From Lachnospiraceae bacterium (GTDB lineage: Bacteria > Bacillota_A > Clostridia > Lachnospirales > Lachnospiraceae), in assembly GCA_021770615.1 (NCBI GenBank), contig JAETQR010000011.1, positions 1-64,000 of the forward strand: a stretch of DNA of 64,000 nt. The letters run 5' to 3'. The position numbers and the translations under genes are program-made. This document shows, piece by piece, positions 8,216 through 18,688 of this stretch (positions within the stretch are counted from its first letter, which is position 1; each line of letters starts with the position of its first letter). The notes beneath the pieces were generated by a model. The model was not told the origin of the DNA and did no database searches. It saw only the letters and a program-made list of their open reading frames with translations.

Positions 8216-10390
8216 CTACTTTTTCCCTGCTTCTTTCTCTCCCCTGATCACATCACAGCATGGGAAATCAAGCTTCACGGCGAATACATCTCCGTCAATA
8301 CTTAAATCCAGCTCTCCGCCACAAACCTCTGTAAATTCCTTTGCGATCGCAAGTCCAAGACCACTTCCCTCCGTACTCCTCGCCTTGTCCCCACGGAAAA
8401 ACCTCCCAAGCACTTCCTCCCTCGTAAAATTCATCTCATACGCTGAGACATTTTTCACACAGACGCATGCCCGCCTGTTCTCTACCTTTAGTGTGACATA
8501 AATCCTTGTCCCTGACATCGAATACTTAAGCGCATTATCCAAAATATTCTGCAGTACCCGGTACAACTTTTCCCCATCACTATTGATCATACCCGTATTT
8601 TTTGAAATTTCCTGCACGACCTTAAGCGGCGCCTCGTTTATCTCCTGCTCCATATCAGCAAGGATCTGAATGAGTAACTTATTAAAATCCAGCTTTTCCT
8701 TATGGATCTTTAAATTTCCACTTGACGCCTTTGAAAGATCAAAAACATCTTCGATCATCTTCTTTAGACGTTCGGATTTTTTCTCAAGTACCTGGATATA
8801 ATCTTTTGCCACCGAAGACAGTTCCTCCTTCGACAACAGATCAATATAACTAATGATCGATGTAAGCGGCGTCTTCAGGTCATGGGATACATTTGTGATC
8901 AGATCGATCTTCATCTTCTCCGCCTGGATCTTCTTCTCGACATTTTCCTGCATCTGGCAGCCTAACATGGATATCTTCCATGACTCTCTGGCAAACACCG
9001 ACGTTTCTTCGAGCATCCGCCCACTTTGGTAATTCCCCTCAGATAACTCATCCATCTGCGCCATTAATCCGGCATATTCGTCCTCCAGAATTTTTTCTGT
9101 CCCCTTTCGGTACTGGCAGATGACGACATAAGCCACAAACAGATAAGGAATCATCAATATCACTACCCAGAGCATGAGTTCCACCAGAAAATTTGCCGAA
9201 AGACTGTAAATCCCCATCATTCCTCCGAGCAGATACACTCCCAGACCGGCTTCTACGATAATGAGCGGAACCATCAGTAGACGAAACGTGAACTCCTGAC
9301 GCTTTTTACTGCATTCCCGGATCCCTTCCCCATAATAATATTTCCCGGTTATTTTAGATCTGACGGCCTGCCAGATCCGAACAAACAAAAGTCTTTCTCT
9401 GCCATGACCTGATCTGAGATTGCAGACGACAATATACACAGTGCATACCACCAGAACAGACATGGCACCCAGCATCCCTGCTTTCGGGATAACATACGAT
9501 GCCATATTTTCACCGGCATTCCGTATATGCCCCTCAAAAAGCTCCCGTGTAAAACACAGGACAGTGAATACAGCAATCACAAAGACGACCACCGACACAT
9601 CGGTATCAAACCGCCGGACAGAACCCTTTCCCCTACCCAGAACCAGGGTAAAAAAGAAAAATAAAGATGCCAGAAAACCAACCGTCATAATAACAGCCCC
9701 GGATACAACATGTCTGTGCATGCGGTCAAGGATACGCTGTCCCTCTTCTACCTGTCCGGGTGTAAAGCCAACTGCGATACAGATATCCTTTTCCGGCAGG
9801 TCAAGTTCCTCCTCCAGCTCCACATTCCCCTCAGCCAGAAATTTACCCTTATTCCATATATAATAGCAGCTCATGTTTTTCGTAAAATACCACTGTGCAA
9901 GCTCCCTGCTGTCTTTGATACGGTACTTTATCCCATGTTCCTGCGTCTCTTTTTGTTTCTCTTTCCGTTCCCCACTGTCCTCCCACAGATATTCCGCCAC
10001 TCCATCTTCGCTCTCCTGGGACTTCATATACTTGTCATATACTTCGTCCGGAATATTCGTCTCATGAAGGAAAAAATAATCTCCATGCTGTATGATCAGG
10101 TCATACATTCCCTTAAATTCCCATGAAGGAGCTGCGCTTTCATCCAGCACCGCTTTTTCCTGTACCTCCTCAAATGCTGCAGCCACTTCTTCCCTGTGCA
10201 TTCTCGAATCCACATATTCAACTTTCCGGAAAAATTCCGGCACATCACCCAACTCTCCGACGTCGCCGATCATTATTCCGATCCCTGCAAAAAATAGTAT
10301 CATCGAAAATAAAAGTGCCACCCATACCAGAATAAATCCTCTGTGTCCTTCACATATTTTTCTGCTTTTATTTTTCCATTTTGTAACCAA
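8216..10390 (-). CDS. membrane sensor histidine kinase
   Basis: A 724-residue sensor kinase. One N-terminal membrane segment (about 20-42) is followed by an extracytoplasmic region of about 180 residues without a recognisable ligand domain, then about five further membrane segments between residues 225 and 440. The catalytic part has the H box SHDLKTPLTS (His503), an N box in LQNILDNALKYS and a G box GSGLGLAIAKEF. The only start that covers the frame is TTG at 10390, overlapping the response-regulator gene by 23 bp; GGTGG/GGGGA lies just upstream. The regulator gene precedes it, so the pair is co-transcribed. The stimulus is unknown. Confidence 0.9.
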   Translation of the reverse strand: MVTKWKNKSRKICEGHRGFILVWVALLFSMILFFAGIGIMIGDVGELGDVPEFFRKVEYVDSRMHREEVAAAFEEVQEKAVLDESAAPSWEFKGMYDLIIQHGDYFFLHETNIPDEVYDKYMKSQESEDGVAEYLWEDSGERKEKQKETQEHGIKYRIKDSRELAQWYFTKNMSCYYIWNKGKFLAEGNVELEEELDLPEKDICIAVGFTPGQVEEGQRILDRMHRHVVSGAVIMTVGFLASLFFFFTLVLGRGKGSVRRFDTDVSVVVFVIAVFTVLCFTRELFEGHIRNAGENMASYVIPKAGMLGAMSVLVVCTVYIVVCNLRSGHGRERLLFVRIWQAVRSKITGKYYYGEGIRECSKKRQEFTFRLLMVPLIIVEAGLGVYLLGGMMGIYSLSANFLVELMLWVVILMIPYLFVAYVVICQYRKGTEKILEDEYAGLMAQMDELSEGNYQSGRMLEETSVFARESWKISMLGCQMQENVEKKIQAEKMKIDLITNVSHDLKTPLTSIISYIDLLSKEELSSVAKDYIQVLEKKSERLKKMIEDVFDLSKASSGNLKIHKEKLDFNKLLIQILADMEQEINEAPLKVVQEISKNTGMINSDGEKLYRVLQNILDNALKYSMSGTRIYVTLKVENRRACVCVKNVSAYEMNFTREEVLGRFFRGDKARSTEGSGLGLAIAKEFTEVCGGELDLSIDGDVFAVKLDFPCCDVIRGEKEAGKK

Positions 10391-11066
10391 TTCCCCATAC
10401 CACCTTTAAATATTTGGGCTCCCGTGGGTTTATTTCGATTTTCTCACGGATCCTCCGGATATGAACCATCACGGTATTCTCTACCGAATACGCCTCTTCC
10501 GCCCAGACGCGCTCATAAATCTCCTCCGCCGAAAAAACCCTGCCGGGACTTTTCATAAACAGTTTCATTATTTTGTATTCTGTCGCCGTAAGATGAACCG
10601 GCTCACCATCAACAGAGAGTTGCTTTGACTCTGTATCCAGAAGAAGGCCTCCGACTACAAGCTTTTTCCCGTCGGAATCTCCATGATAATCCCCCAGCGT
10701 CATATACCGCCTCAACTGTGACTTCACCCGGGCCATCAACTCAGAAGGCGAAAATGGCTTGGTGATATAATCGTCCGCTCCCATCGTGAGTCCAAGAATC
10801 TTATCACTTTCCTCTGATTTTGCCGACAACAGGATAATAGGAATATTCTTCTTCTCCCGGATCTTCATCGTAGCAGAAAGCCCATCCATGTTTGGCATCA
10901 TGATATCCAGAAGAACCAGGTGTACTTTTTCCTGCATCATAAGATCCAGGGCCTGCAAACCGTCATACGCTTTTAAAACCCCGTATCCTTCTGTCTCAAG
11001 ATTCTTTGCGATCGCTCTCACGATTTCTTTGTCATCATCAACGATCAATATCTGTGGTGTCTCCAT
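10368..11066 (-). CDS. OmpR/PhoB-family response regulator
   Basis: A 232-residue transcription factor. The receiver domain has the acidic pocket ILIVDDDKE and the phospho-acceptor Asp54 in LLDIMMPNMDG; the Lys of DYITKPFSP is conserved. The C-terminal winged helix (from about residue 130) ends with VENTVMVHIRRIREKI. ATG at 11066 follows GGAGGTAAAG; an upstream TTG in frame is less likely. It is the first gene of the pair with the kinase at 8216-10390. A TATACT lies about 28 bp upstream but no good -35 is visible. It occupies the place after recN-spoIVB where many spore formers have spo0A, but it is not Spo0A. Confidence 0.93.
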   Translation of the reverse strand: METPQILIVDDDKEIVRAIAKNLETEGYGVLKAYDGLQALDLMMQEKVHLVLLDIMMPNMDGLSATMKIREKKNIPIILLSAKSEESDKILGLTMGADDYITKPFSPSELMARVKSQLRRYMTLGDYHGDSDGKKLVVGGLLLDTESKQLSVDGEPVHLTATEYKIMKLFMKSPGRVFSAEEIYERVWAEEAYSVENTVMVHIRRIREKIEINPREPKYLKVVWGIGYKMEK

Positions 11067-11167
11067 CTTTACCTCCGTTCTCATTGAATACAAGTATACT
11101 ATAAATCCTATATCTTTAAAAAAAGTCGATAAGATTCTTACAAATTTCTTACGATACCCTGCGACTG

Positions 11168-11202
11168 AAAAGCGCCCGCCAAAATTGTATTTGGCAAGCG
11201 CC
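11168..11202 (-). terminator. terminator downstream of spoIVB
   Basis: On the minus strand GCGCTTGCCAAA pairs with TTTGGCGGGCGC (12 bp with two G-T pairs) around a short loop and is followed by TTTTC. It separates spoIVB from the two-component pair. Confidence 0.75.
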
Positions 11203-11252
11203 CTGTGTTTGTCTTCTTCTAAATTTTATTATATGATACGATCCGGCCTTTG

Positions 11253-12485
11253 TCAAATTGACAGCATATTTTCAATAAAAGCCCCATATCCTTTCGTGGG
11301 ATCATCTACCAGAACGTGCGTCACCGCCCCGATCAGCTTTCCGTCCTGGATGATCGGCGACCCACTCATCCCCTGAACGATCCCTCCGGTCAGTCCAAGT
11401 AATTCCTCGTCTGTCACGCGGATCACCATTCCCTTATTGTCCACGCTGTTTATATTGATCTCCTCGATACGGATCGCATATTTTTTCAGTTCTCCCTCAA
11501 TGTTGCTGTAAATGAAAGCACCCTCTTTTTTAATATCCTGTTTTAATCCCACCTGCAAAAATTCCGGCTCTGTGGCACTCCTGTAGTCCTCTGTCAGCTG
11601 GCCAAATATCCCAAGGGCAGTATTTTTCTTTATCGTCCCGATACAGTTATCGGCCACCATATTAATATATCCTTCCAGCTCTCCCGGGGCCCCGCTCTCT
11701 CCTTTTATGATATCGAGTATTTCTGTATGAAACAATTCTCCACCGCTCAGATTCATAAGCGTCCCCGTATCCGCATCGGTGATCCCATGCCCCAGCGCTC
11801 CAAATCCACCGTCTTTTGTCCGGTATGTCATCGTTCCGATTCCCTGTGTATCCTCCCTGACCCAGATCCCTAATCTGAAATTCCCATCCTTTGCACACAC
11901 AGGTCTCATCGCAACATCTGTTTCTTTCCCATTCCGACGGATCCGGACCGTAATCTTTTCCTCTCCCGCCTTCTGGATTTCAGCATTAAACTCTTTGATC
12001 GTCTTTACCGGACTTCCATTTATTTTCAAAATATAATCTCCACTCTTTACGATATTAGCCGACGGTTCATATACCAGGCCATCTTTTCCCTCTACCGTCG
12101 TAGCTGCAAGAACCAAAAGACCATTCGTCTCCACATAGATTCCGATCGGTTCTCCGGACGGGGCAAGATACATCTTATCTACAACTTTTACATTTACTGT
12201 TTTTAAATGGAATACACCGAATAATTTAACATCTACGCAGTAGTTCCCCTTTTCCTGCGATTTTAACGTGGCTCCCCCACCTCCCCCTGTCAGGTTGAGC
12301 GCCTCCACTGTTTCATCATCTTCTATCTGCGCAGGAATATCCGAAAACAAACTCTCTTCTTTTCCTACATATGTCCACATCGTATCCGGAATTTGATTCG
12401 ATATTGATTCTACAGACAACCAGCCGATCATCAGAATATCCAGAAGAAGGATAACGGCCAGTACTCCCCGGTAAACTTTTTTCAT
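11253..12485 (-). CDS. spoIVB: SpoIVB sporulation serine peptidase
   Basis: In spore formers this protease is made in the forespore, crosses into the intermembrane space and cleaves SpoIVFA to trigger pro-sigma-K processing. The 410-residue protein has an N-terminal membrane anchor (YRGVLAVILLLDILMIGWL), a PDZ domain around residues 105-195 (VKSGDYILKINGSPVKTI), and the S55 peptidase domain with the catalytic-serine motif GMSGSPIIQDGKLIGAVTHV near the C-terminus. ATG at 12485 follows GGAGGGATTACC; an upstream ATG at 12518 has no such site. Gene order recN-spoIVB is the classic one. Its presence argues that the organism sporulates. Confidence 0.95.
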   Translation of the reverse strand: MKKVYRGVLAVILLLDILMIGWLSVESISNQIPDTMWTYVGKEESLFSDIPAQIEDDETVEALNLTGGGGGATLKSQEKGNYCVDVKLFGVFHLKTVNVKVVDKMYLAPSGEPIGIYVETNGLLVLAATTVEGKDGLVYEPSANIVKSGDYILKINGSPVKTIKEFNAEIQKAGEEKITVRIRRNGKETDVAMRPVCAKDGNFRLGIWVREDTQGIGTMTYRTKDGGFGALGHGITDADTGTLMNLSGGELFHTEILDIIKGESGAPGELEGYINMVADNCIGTIKKNTALGIFGQLTEDYRSATEPEFLQVGLKQDIKKEGAFIYSNIEGELKKYAIRIEEININSVDNKGMVIRVTDEELLGLTGGIVQGMSGSPIIQDGKLIGAVTHVLVDDPTKGYGAFIENMLSI

Positions 12486-12589
12486 GGTAATCCCTCCATT
12501 CACCCATCCAGACAGCATCGTTTTCCTTTGCTGTCTGCGATGTCATACAATGAAGAGTATTACCATAACGATCAAAAAATATGAATGTA

Positions 12590-14275
12590 TCACTGTGAAT
12601 ATTGCTTTTGGTTTTTTGCCAGTTCTTTCATCTCTCTTGCATTTGCAAGTACAGCATCTGTGATCTGTACTCCGCCGAGTATCCTGGCCAGTTCTTCCTC
12701 TGACTCCGTTTCCGATAAGCCACGGATATCTGTCTTTGTCTCATCCCCGGATATCCGCTTTTCAATCACGAAATGAGTATCTGCCATAGCAGCGATCTGG
12801 GCGAGATGGGTAATACATATGATCTGATGTCTCTTTCCGAGAATTGACATCTTCTCCGATACCTTCTGTGCTGTTCTCCCGCTGATCCCCACATCGATTT
12901 CATCAAAAATAAGAGTCTCGATCCGGTCCACATCCGCAAAAACTGTTTTGATCGCCAGCATGATACGGGACAACTCACCCCCGGAGGCAACCTTTCCGAG
13001 CGGGTAAAGTTCCGCTCCCGGATTTGTCGAAATCAGAAATTCGACGTCATCCCATCCCTTTGCCGTATAATCGCCGGACGGTATGACAGAAACCTGAAAT
13101 TCTGCCCTCTCAAAATTCAGCTCTTCCAAAGCTTTTGTAATGCTTTCCTCGAGTTCTCCGGCCGCCTTCTTCCTGGTATCGGTAAGTTCCTTACAAACCC
13201 GGTCCATTTCCTCCTCAAGAGCCGATTTCCTTTTTTCACAATCTTCCCGGTAAATCTCATAATCCGAAAATTTATCTATTTTGTCTGAAATTTCCGCCAG
13301 ATGATCCATAATGTCATCATAGGTCTTTCCGTATTTGGACTGGCAACTCCGAATCTGATCAAGCCTGGATTCCAGCTGCCTGAGTTCTGCCTCATCAAAT
13401 GTAAAATCCTGCATGTATTCAGAAAGCTCCCGGTTAAAATCAGAGAGAAGATTCTCGATATCAACCAGTTCGTTTGCCATCCCTGAAAGTTTATCATCCA
13501 GATCCGAAACACCATTCATCTGCCGCAGCGCCTGACTGATCTGAAAAGCACATCCACTGCCTGCATCTCCGGAATATCCATACACTTTGTCAAGTGTCTC
13601 AACGATCGCCGATGCATTAGAAAGTCTCCTGACCTCTTCCGCTAATCGTTCCTCTTCTCCCGGCTCCAGTCTGGCTTCCTCTATCTCTTTTTTCTCATAC
13701 TCAAGAAAAGCGAGCTCCCTCGCCCGCTCTTCTGCTGAGGTATTATCATTTTCCATCTCACTTAAGAGTTTCCGGTATTCTCCGTATAACTCTGCCATCT
13801 GCGATTTAAGCCTTACTGCCTCTTCCCCTGCAAACTTATCAACCACATCCATATGATATTCTTTATGGAGCAGAGACTGATGCTCATGCTGGCCATGGAT
13901 ATCAATACAGAGCGCCGACACTTTCCGTATGAGGCTGACCGGAACACTCTCACCATTTATTTTATTGACGCTTTTATTCCCGGTGATCTTTCTCGATATC
14001 ACGACCTGCCCGTCCTCCGGCTCGATATCCATATGACGGAGACTCTCTAACGTCTCCTCATCTTCAATCTGAAAAACAAGCTCCACGGTCGCATGATCTC
14101 CATACTTTCCGATCATTTCCGAGGAAACTCTGGCTCCCAGTGCAATCCCGATCGATCCCACCACAATAGACTTCCCTGCACCGGTTTCTCCCGTGAGAAT
14201 ATTGAGATGCCTCCCAAAATCCACATCGATTTCATCAATAAGCGCAAAATTCTTCACATGTAAGTTTGCGAGCAA
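12590..14275 (-). CDS. recN: DNA repair protein RecN
   Basis: An SMC-like ATPase acting in double-strand-break repair. Walker A GETGAGKS lies near residue 30; a long coiled coil with a central hinge occupies about 150-370; the C-terminal half holds the ABC signature ASGGELSRIMLAIK and Walker B TLIFDEIDVGISG. Length 561 is typical. The start is TTG at 14275, seven bases after GGAGG, giving MLANLHVKNFAL, the expected N-terminus of the family. spoIVB follows after about 100 bp. Confidence 0.95.
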   Translation of the reverse strand: MLANLHVKNFALIDEIDVDFGRHLNILTGETGAGKSIVVGSIGIALGARVSSEMIGKYGDHATVELVFQIEDEETLESLRHMDIEPEDGQVVISRKITGNKSVNKINGESVPVSLIRKVSALCIDIHGQHEHQSLLHKEYHMDVVDKFAGEEAVRLKSQMAELYGEYRKLLSEMENDNTSAEERARELAFLEYEKKEIEEARLEPGEEERLAEEVRRLSNASAIVETLDKVYGYSGDAGSGCAFQISQALRQMNGVSDLDDKLSGMANELVDIENLLSDFNRELSEYMQDFTFDEAELRQLESRLDQIRSCQSKYGKTYDDIMDHLAEISDKIDKFSDYEIYREDCEKRKSALEEEMDRVCKELTDTRKKAAGELEESITKALEELNFERAEFQVSVIPSGDYTAKGWDDVEFLISTNPGAELYPLGKVASGGELSRIMLAIKTVFADVDRIETLIFDEIDVGISGRTAQKVSEKMSILGKRHQIICITHLAQIAAMADTHFVIEKRISGDETKTDIRGLSETESEEELARILGGVQITDAVLANAREMKELAKNQKQYSQ

Positions 14276-14316
14276 TCTATATCCTCCTTGTATCTATAAC
14301 AGACCTTTAACTCAAA

Positions 14317-17300
14317 TCAGTTGATCCCTTTTACCGTAACTTTACAGGAAAGTCTCAGGCCGCGGACTTTCGCATAAATCCTTGTCACTCCTCTTCGTCT
14401 TCCGGTCACTTTTCCATTCTGATCCACAGAAGCGATCAAAGGATTTTTAGAGTACCATGTCACTCCCTGATTGATCTCATCCACCCGTAATGTCTCCGTA
14501 TCGTACTGCCTGAATGACAGTTTCTTCCGGTTTACGGTAACTACAAGTACATCTGCGTATCCCACCTGTCCGTTGGACGTCTCGCCATATACTGTAGCCT
14601 GCCCGACATTATTTGCATAAATCTTACCGCGCTGATTGATCCTGGCCACCCTGGAATCATCTGAATAATAGCGGATGTTATCGGTAGAATTAAGAGGTGC
14701 CTTTCGGATCCCTGACTGGATCTGTCTTCCTTTCGCCACGATCAAATCATTATTCTCCACATCAACGCCCGTCGCCGGAACCGGTTCTATAACTGTGATG
14801 AGACAGACTGCAGATTTACCGGAGCCATCCTTTGCCTTTGCTCTTATTTTCACAAGTCCAGGTGAAATCCCGGATACCCGTCCGGACGAATCAACGGTAG
14901 CGATCGAGTTGTCACTCGAGCTCCATGAAACACCCTTTACCGTCGCATTTTTCGGTTTTACTTTGGCCTTTAACTTCAGCGTCTTCCCTACGAGAAGCTT
15001 CGCTGTATATTTGTTCAGCGTGATCTTCGTTACTTTTCTTACTACTCTTACCCGGCAGGATGCAGAAGCACCCGAACCATCTCTTGCCGTAGCAGTGATA
15101 TAAGCTGTACCGATCTTCTTTCCCTTTACACGTCCTTTGGAGGACACCGTAGCTACTTTCTTTTTGGAAGTAGACCATCTTACTGACTTATCTGTCGCTG
15201 TATCCGAAATAACCTTAGCTGTCACGGTAAAGGATTTCCCTTTCTGGAGGAATTTCGTCGTTGGCGATACCTCAACAGAAGTCGCCCTCTCTTTTACCGT
15301 GACCAGACAGCTTACTACATATCCGCCGTCTTTGGCAACTCCCTTTACAAGAGTCATACCGCCCTTCAGACCGGTTACCTTTACATTGGATTCTCCTTCT
15401 TTTTCTATCTTAACGACCGAAGCATCCGCCACGGTCCAGTCCATACTCTTATCAAAAGCGGCAGCCGGATTAAACTCCGGCGCAAGTGTGATCGTCTGTC
15501 CCACCTCGATCGTAGTAGCTTCCGGTTTCAATGTCACAGAAGAAATTCCTTCCTTGACAGAAATCTGAATTACGGCTACCCTGCCTGACGACGAAGTCGC
15601 CTGAATAAATGTAGTACCTGTCTTCACCCCTGTTATAACGCCCTTTTCATCCACAGTCGCAACACCGGCATTATACGTACTCCACGTAATTTCATCCGTA
15701 GCATCTACCGGCGTTTTTACCAGATTTGGCGTATAAGTCTCTCCCGCCTTCATTTCATACGTATTCGGAGAGAATGCCATATTCAGACACGGCTGTAGTA
15801 CCGTGACATCGATCTGCGCAGACGGTCCATCGTCTGACTTCACAAAGACGATCGTCTTACCAACTTTTTTACCTGTGATGGTCGCCTGATTTGTCTCTTC
15901 ATCATATGTAACCTCGGCGATCGAATCATCGCTCAGGTTCCACTCAAGAGCCGTGGTACATCCCTTCGGTGTCAATGTGACCTTCACGATCTTCTGCTCA
16001 TCCACATTCATCGTCAACTCTTTTTCTGACAATTCCATCTCATCACAACCGGCGACTACGATCACGCCACACTGGGCGTATACACCGTTTGGATTGTACT
16101 CCGGAGATACCATGATATAAGTCATACCCGGCGCCTTCGCTGTCAGTGTACCGTACTCGTCTACTGTTACAATACTTGTATCGAGAGACTTCCAAACCAG
16201 AGTTTTCTGTGTGACATCATCCGGTTTATAAGTATATCTAAGCTGGTGCGTCGCACCGGATTTCATCGTCACACTATCCTCTGTCAATGTCAGGGATTCA
16301 TATGGGGCATTGATCGTAATATTACATACCTGCTGCTCAAACGTCGATGGATTGATAACCGTGACCGTAACCGTCTTTCCACCTTCCGGTACGGAATTTG
16401 CGGTGATCGTAGCAGTCTTTGTATCCGATGTCGGCGCACAAGTCAATGCCGTATCATCTGAGATCGACCAGAGATAACCCGGATAAGATACATCCGGATT
16501 ACATGTTACATTCAGCACGATGCTGTCCCCGACGTTCATATCAACATTCGTCTCAGAGATCACCATATTGCTCGCCGAGGCCACGACCTTGATCGAACAT
16601 GTCGCCTCCTTTAACGTCCCGCCGACCCAGTAACTCGCCGTGATGACAACATCCTGATTCGTAACCTTTAATGCCTTGATCTTTCCTGTCGCATCTACGG
16701 AAACAGATTTATCATCGCTACTCTTCCAGGTAATGTTCGTTCCTGCAATATTCTCATGATTATAATACGCATTCAATGTGAGTTCTGCGCCGGCATACAT
16801 CGTTGTATATGTCCGATCCAGTTCAAATTTATCTGCAATCGTAATTTCTATATCAAACTTCGTCTTCGACTGTATCTCAGCTGCATCACTTCTGTTCGGA
16901 TTCACAAGCTCTGCTATGATATGCTTATAAGCGTCTTTTACTACCACATTCGCTGTCACGATCGTCGTAACACCTTCATTCTTTGCTGTAGCTGTTACCA
17001 CACCTTGGCTCTCCGTAGCATAGTTGGATGCCGCTCCGGCATTTGAAGTAAGTGTGACCGTAAAATATTCCATGAATTCTTCCGTGGTAAGATTAAAGTC
17101 TTTCGGGATCGAATGAGTATCCCCGATCGCAATCGTGTCTTTATAATCACCAAAATTTGCATAGACAGAAAGCGTCAGCACGGTCGGAGCAAACACTTCA
17201 TCACTGATATAGCGGGACTCGCTTTCATACGCAGCCTTGGGATAAAAGTAGACGTAATATTTTCCTGCTCTTGCATCCACAGTCAGACGGTTATCACGGC

Positions 17301-18249
17301 TTGAAACCGAATTGATACTAATGAGGTCAGATGTCTTTCCCATCGAGTCAGCAACGACATACTCTCCTCCATTCCCATCATCTTTTTTAATGACCCATGC
17401 CATCTTTCTTACCATGGACTCATATCCATTGTCAAAATTCGTATCGGTATAGATCGTCTCCCCGGTATCCAGACCGAATTGTGTATTCTGCTTGTAATCC
17501 CGGTCTTCATTATTGATACTCGGGTACACATAGACGTCGATCACTGCTGTATAAGATGTCTGCGGACTGTCGGGCGGCGTATATGTAGCTGTGATCTTTG
17601 TACTACCGGCACCGACCGGTGTCACAAGCCCCGTCTCTGACACTGTCGCAACCTCGCTATTTGCTGTCGTCCACTGGGCATTGGCAGCATCACCATAATT
17701 CAGCGTAAGCTGCTGTGGATTGCTCGTCGTATGGAAGAACATCGCCTTATCTTCTGAGTCACTATATGGATACTTAAATACGTTATCATTCGTGGATGTA
17801 TCAATACCAAATACAACCTGGATCCGGCAGGTCACACTACCTACCGTCGTACCGATCTGATCGCCGATCTTATTAAACACCGTAACAAGTATCGTAACCT
17901 CACCCGGTGCTGTCGCTGTTACATTTCCGTAAATCTGGCTTGTAGGTGATTTCTGAATACTGGCAATATCATTTCCGCTCTCGATCGACCAGACAACCTC
18001 ATAAAGACTTTCATCCGCATAGATTGGAGAATCCTGTGACCCAAGGATAAGTGTGACTGATTTATTTTTCATCTGATACGGTGTCGCCGCATCCAACTGG
18101 TAACCATCACATGTGATAAAAAGGTCTTCTGCCGCCTCGGAACGGTCGCCAAATCCGAAATAAGCACACACGCTGGCTATGACCACCGCAAACATTACCA
18201 CCAAATATCTCATCCTGATCCTGTTTTTGTTTTGTCTGATCTTTTTCAT
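14317..18249 (-). CDS. large secreted protein with multiple Big_2-type Ig-like domains
   Basis: A 1310-residue exported protein. The N-terminal signal peptide is MKKIRQNKNRIRMRYLVVMF... ending near SEAAED. The rest is a tandem array of bacterial Ig-like (group 2) domains, recognisable by repeats of W(S/T)..(N/D)..(V/I)A(T/S)V and of G.....T(A/V).I.(A/V). At least eight to ten copies are apparent, with basic copies at the C-terminal end (residues about 1020-1310). No LPXTG-like signal, SLH domain or choline-binding repeat was seen, so how it is held at the surface is unclear. Such domains occur in adhesins and surface scaffolds. ATG at 18249 follows GGGGCATTGAAT; promoter at 18326-18354. Confidence 0.88.
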   Translation of the reverse strand: MKKIRQNKNRIRMRYLVVMFAVVIASVCAYFGFGDRSEAAEDLFITCDGYQLDAATPYQMKNKSVTLILGSQDSPIYADESLYEVVWSIESGNDIASIQKSPTSQIYGNVTATAPGEVTILVTVFNKIGDQIGTTVGSVTCRIQVVFGIDTSTNDNVFKYPYSDSEDKAMFFHTTSNPQQLTLNYGDAANAQWTTANSEVATVSETGLVTPVGAGSTKITATYTPPDSPQTSYTAVIDVYVYPSINNEDRDYKQNTQFGLDTGETIYTDTNFDNGYESMVRKMAWVIKKDDGNGGEYVVADSMGKTSDLISINSVSSRDNRLTVDARAGKYYVYFYPKAAYESESRYISDEVFAPTVLTLSVYANFGDYKDTIAIGDTHSIPKDFNLTTEEFMEYFTVTLTSNAGAASNYATESQGVVTATAKNEGVTTIVTANVVVKDAYKHIIAELVNPNRSDAAEIQSKTKFDIEITIADKFELDRTYTTMYAGAELTLNAYYNHENIAGTNITWKSSDDKSVSVDATGKIKALKVTNQDVVITASYWVGGTLKEATCSIKVVASASNMVISETNVDMNVGDSIVLNVTCNPDVSYPGYLWSISDDTALTCAPTSDTKTATITANSVPEGGKTVTVTVINPSTFEQQVCNITINAPYESLTLTEDSVTMKSGATHQLRYTYKPDDVTQKTLVWKSLDTSIVTVDEYGTLTAKAPGMTYIMVSPEYNPNGVYAQCGVIVVAGCDEMELSEKELTMNVDEQKIVKVTLTPKGCTTALEWNLSDDSIAEVTYDEETNQATITGKKVGKTIVFVKSDDGPSAQIDVTVLQPCLNMAFSPNTYEMKAGETYTPNLVKTPVDATDEITWSTYNAGVATVDEKGVITGVKTGTTFIQATSSSGRVAVIQISVKEGISSVTLKPEATTIEVGQTITLAPEFNPAAAFDKSMDWTVADASVVKIEKEGESNVKVTGLKGGMTLVKGVAKDGGYVVSCLVTVKERATSVEVSPTTKFLQKGKSFTVTAKVISDTATDKSVRWSTSKKKVATVSSKGRVKGKKIGTAYITATARDGSGASASCRVRVVRKVTKITLNKYTAKLLVGKTLKLKAKVKPKNATVKGVSWSSSDNSIATVDSSGRVSGISPGLVKIRAKAKDGSGKSAVCLITVIEPVPATGVDVENNDLIVAKGRQIQSGIRKAPLNSTDNIRYYSDDSRVARINQRGKIYANNVGQATVYGETSNGQVGYADVLVVTVNRKKLSFRQYDTETLRVDEINQGVTWYSKNPLIASVDQNGKVTGRRRGVTRIYAKVRGLRLSCKVTVKGIN

Positions 18250-18325
18250 ATTCAATGCCCCTTTATCTATAAAACTGAATAAAAACTAGATATCAAAATC
18301 CTCTTATATATATCGACTTCAAGTT

Positions 18326-18354
18326 ATGATAAGATTAACTCATATATGTGTCAA
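18326..18354 (-). promoter_or_regulatory. promoter of the Big_2 surface protein gene
   Basis: TTGACA (minus strand, 18349-18354) and TATCAT (18326-18331), 17-bp spacer, giving a 5' leader of about 70 nt. The remaining sequence from 18355 to 18530 is AT-rich and I see no gene in it. Confidence 0.75.
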
Positions 18355-18530
18355 AAAAACACCATTTTCTTCCTTTTTGTTTTGGAAAGTAAAAACTTTT
18401 ACATAACTAACCTAATTATAAATAGTTAAAAATGTATTGTCAAGAATTCTGCATGAAAAATAAGATTCTGATCTGATCGATGATATTGAAAAGAACCGGC
18501 TGCCCCCAGCCAGAGAGCTTTCTGAAAGAT

Positions 18531-18558
18531 AAAAAAAGAACCATTCCCGATATGGTCC
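18531..18558 (-). terminator. terminator of tRNA-Gly
   Basis: On the minus strand GGACCAT pairs with ATGGTTC (one G-T pair) and is followed by TTTTTTT, about 24 bases beyond the tRNA 3' end. Confidence 0.75.
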
Positions 18559-18581
18559 ATATGGTCCCTGCGTATGATAAA

Positions 18582-18654
18582 AGCGCGAGACGGGACTCGA
18601 ACCCGCGGCCCCAACCTTGGCAAGGTTGTGCTCTACCAACTGAGCCACTCGCGC
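18582..18654 (-). tRNA. tRNA-Gly (anticodon GCC)
   Basis: The minus strand folds into a complete cloverleaf: acceptor GCGCGAG/CTCGCGC, D arm GCTC/GAGC, anticodon stem CAACC/GGTTG with loop TTGCCAA (anticodon GCC), and T arm GCGGG-TTCGAGT-CCCGT. The discriminator is U; CCA is not encoded. It has its own promoter and terminator. Confidence 0.96.
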
Positions 18655-18688
18655 ATTTTGATGCTACTCTTTTCCAGCAACAATAATC

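Noticed and set aside
12486..12589. Forespore-type (sigma-G) promoter of spoIVB
   Set aside because: A CATTGTA resembling the -10 is present, but no convincing -35 at the right distance, so it was not listed.
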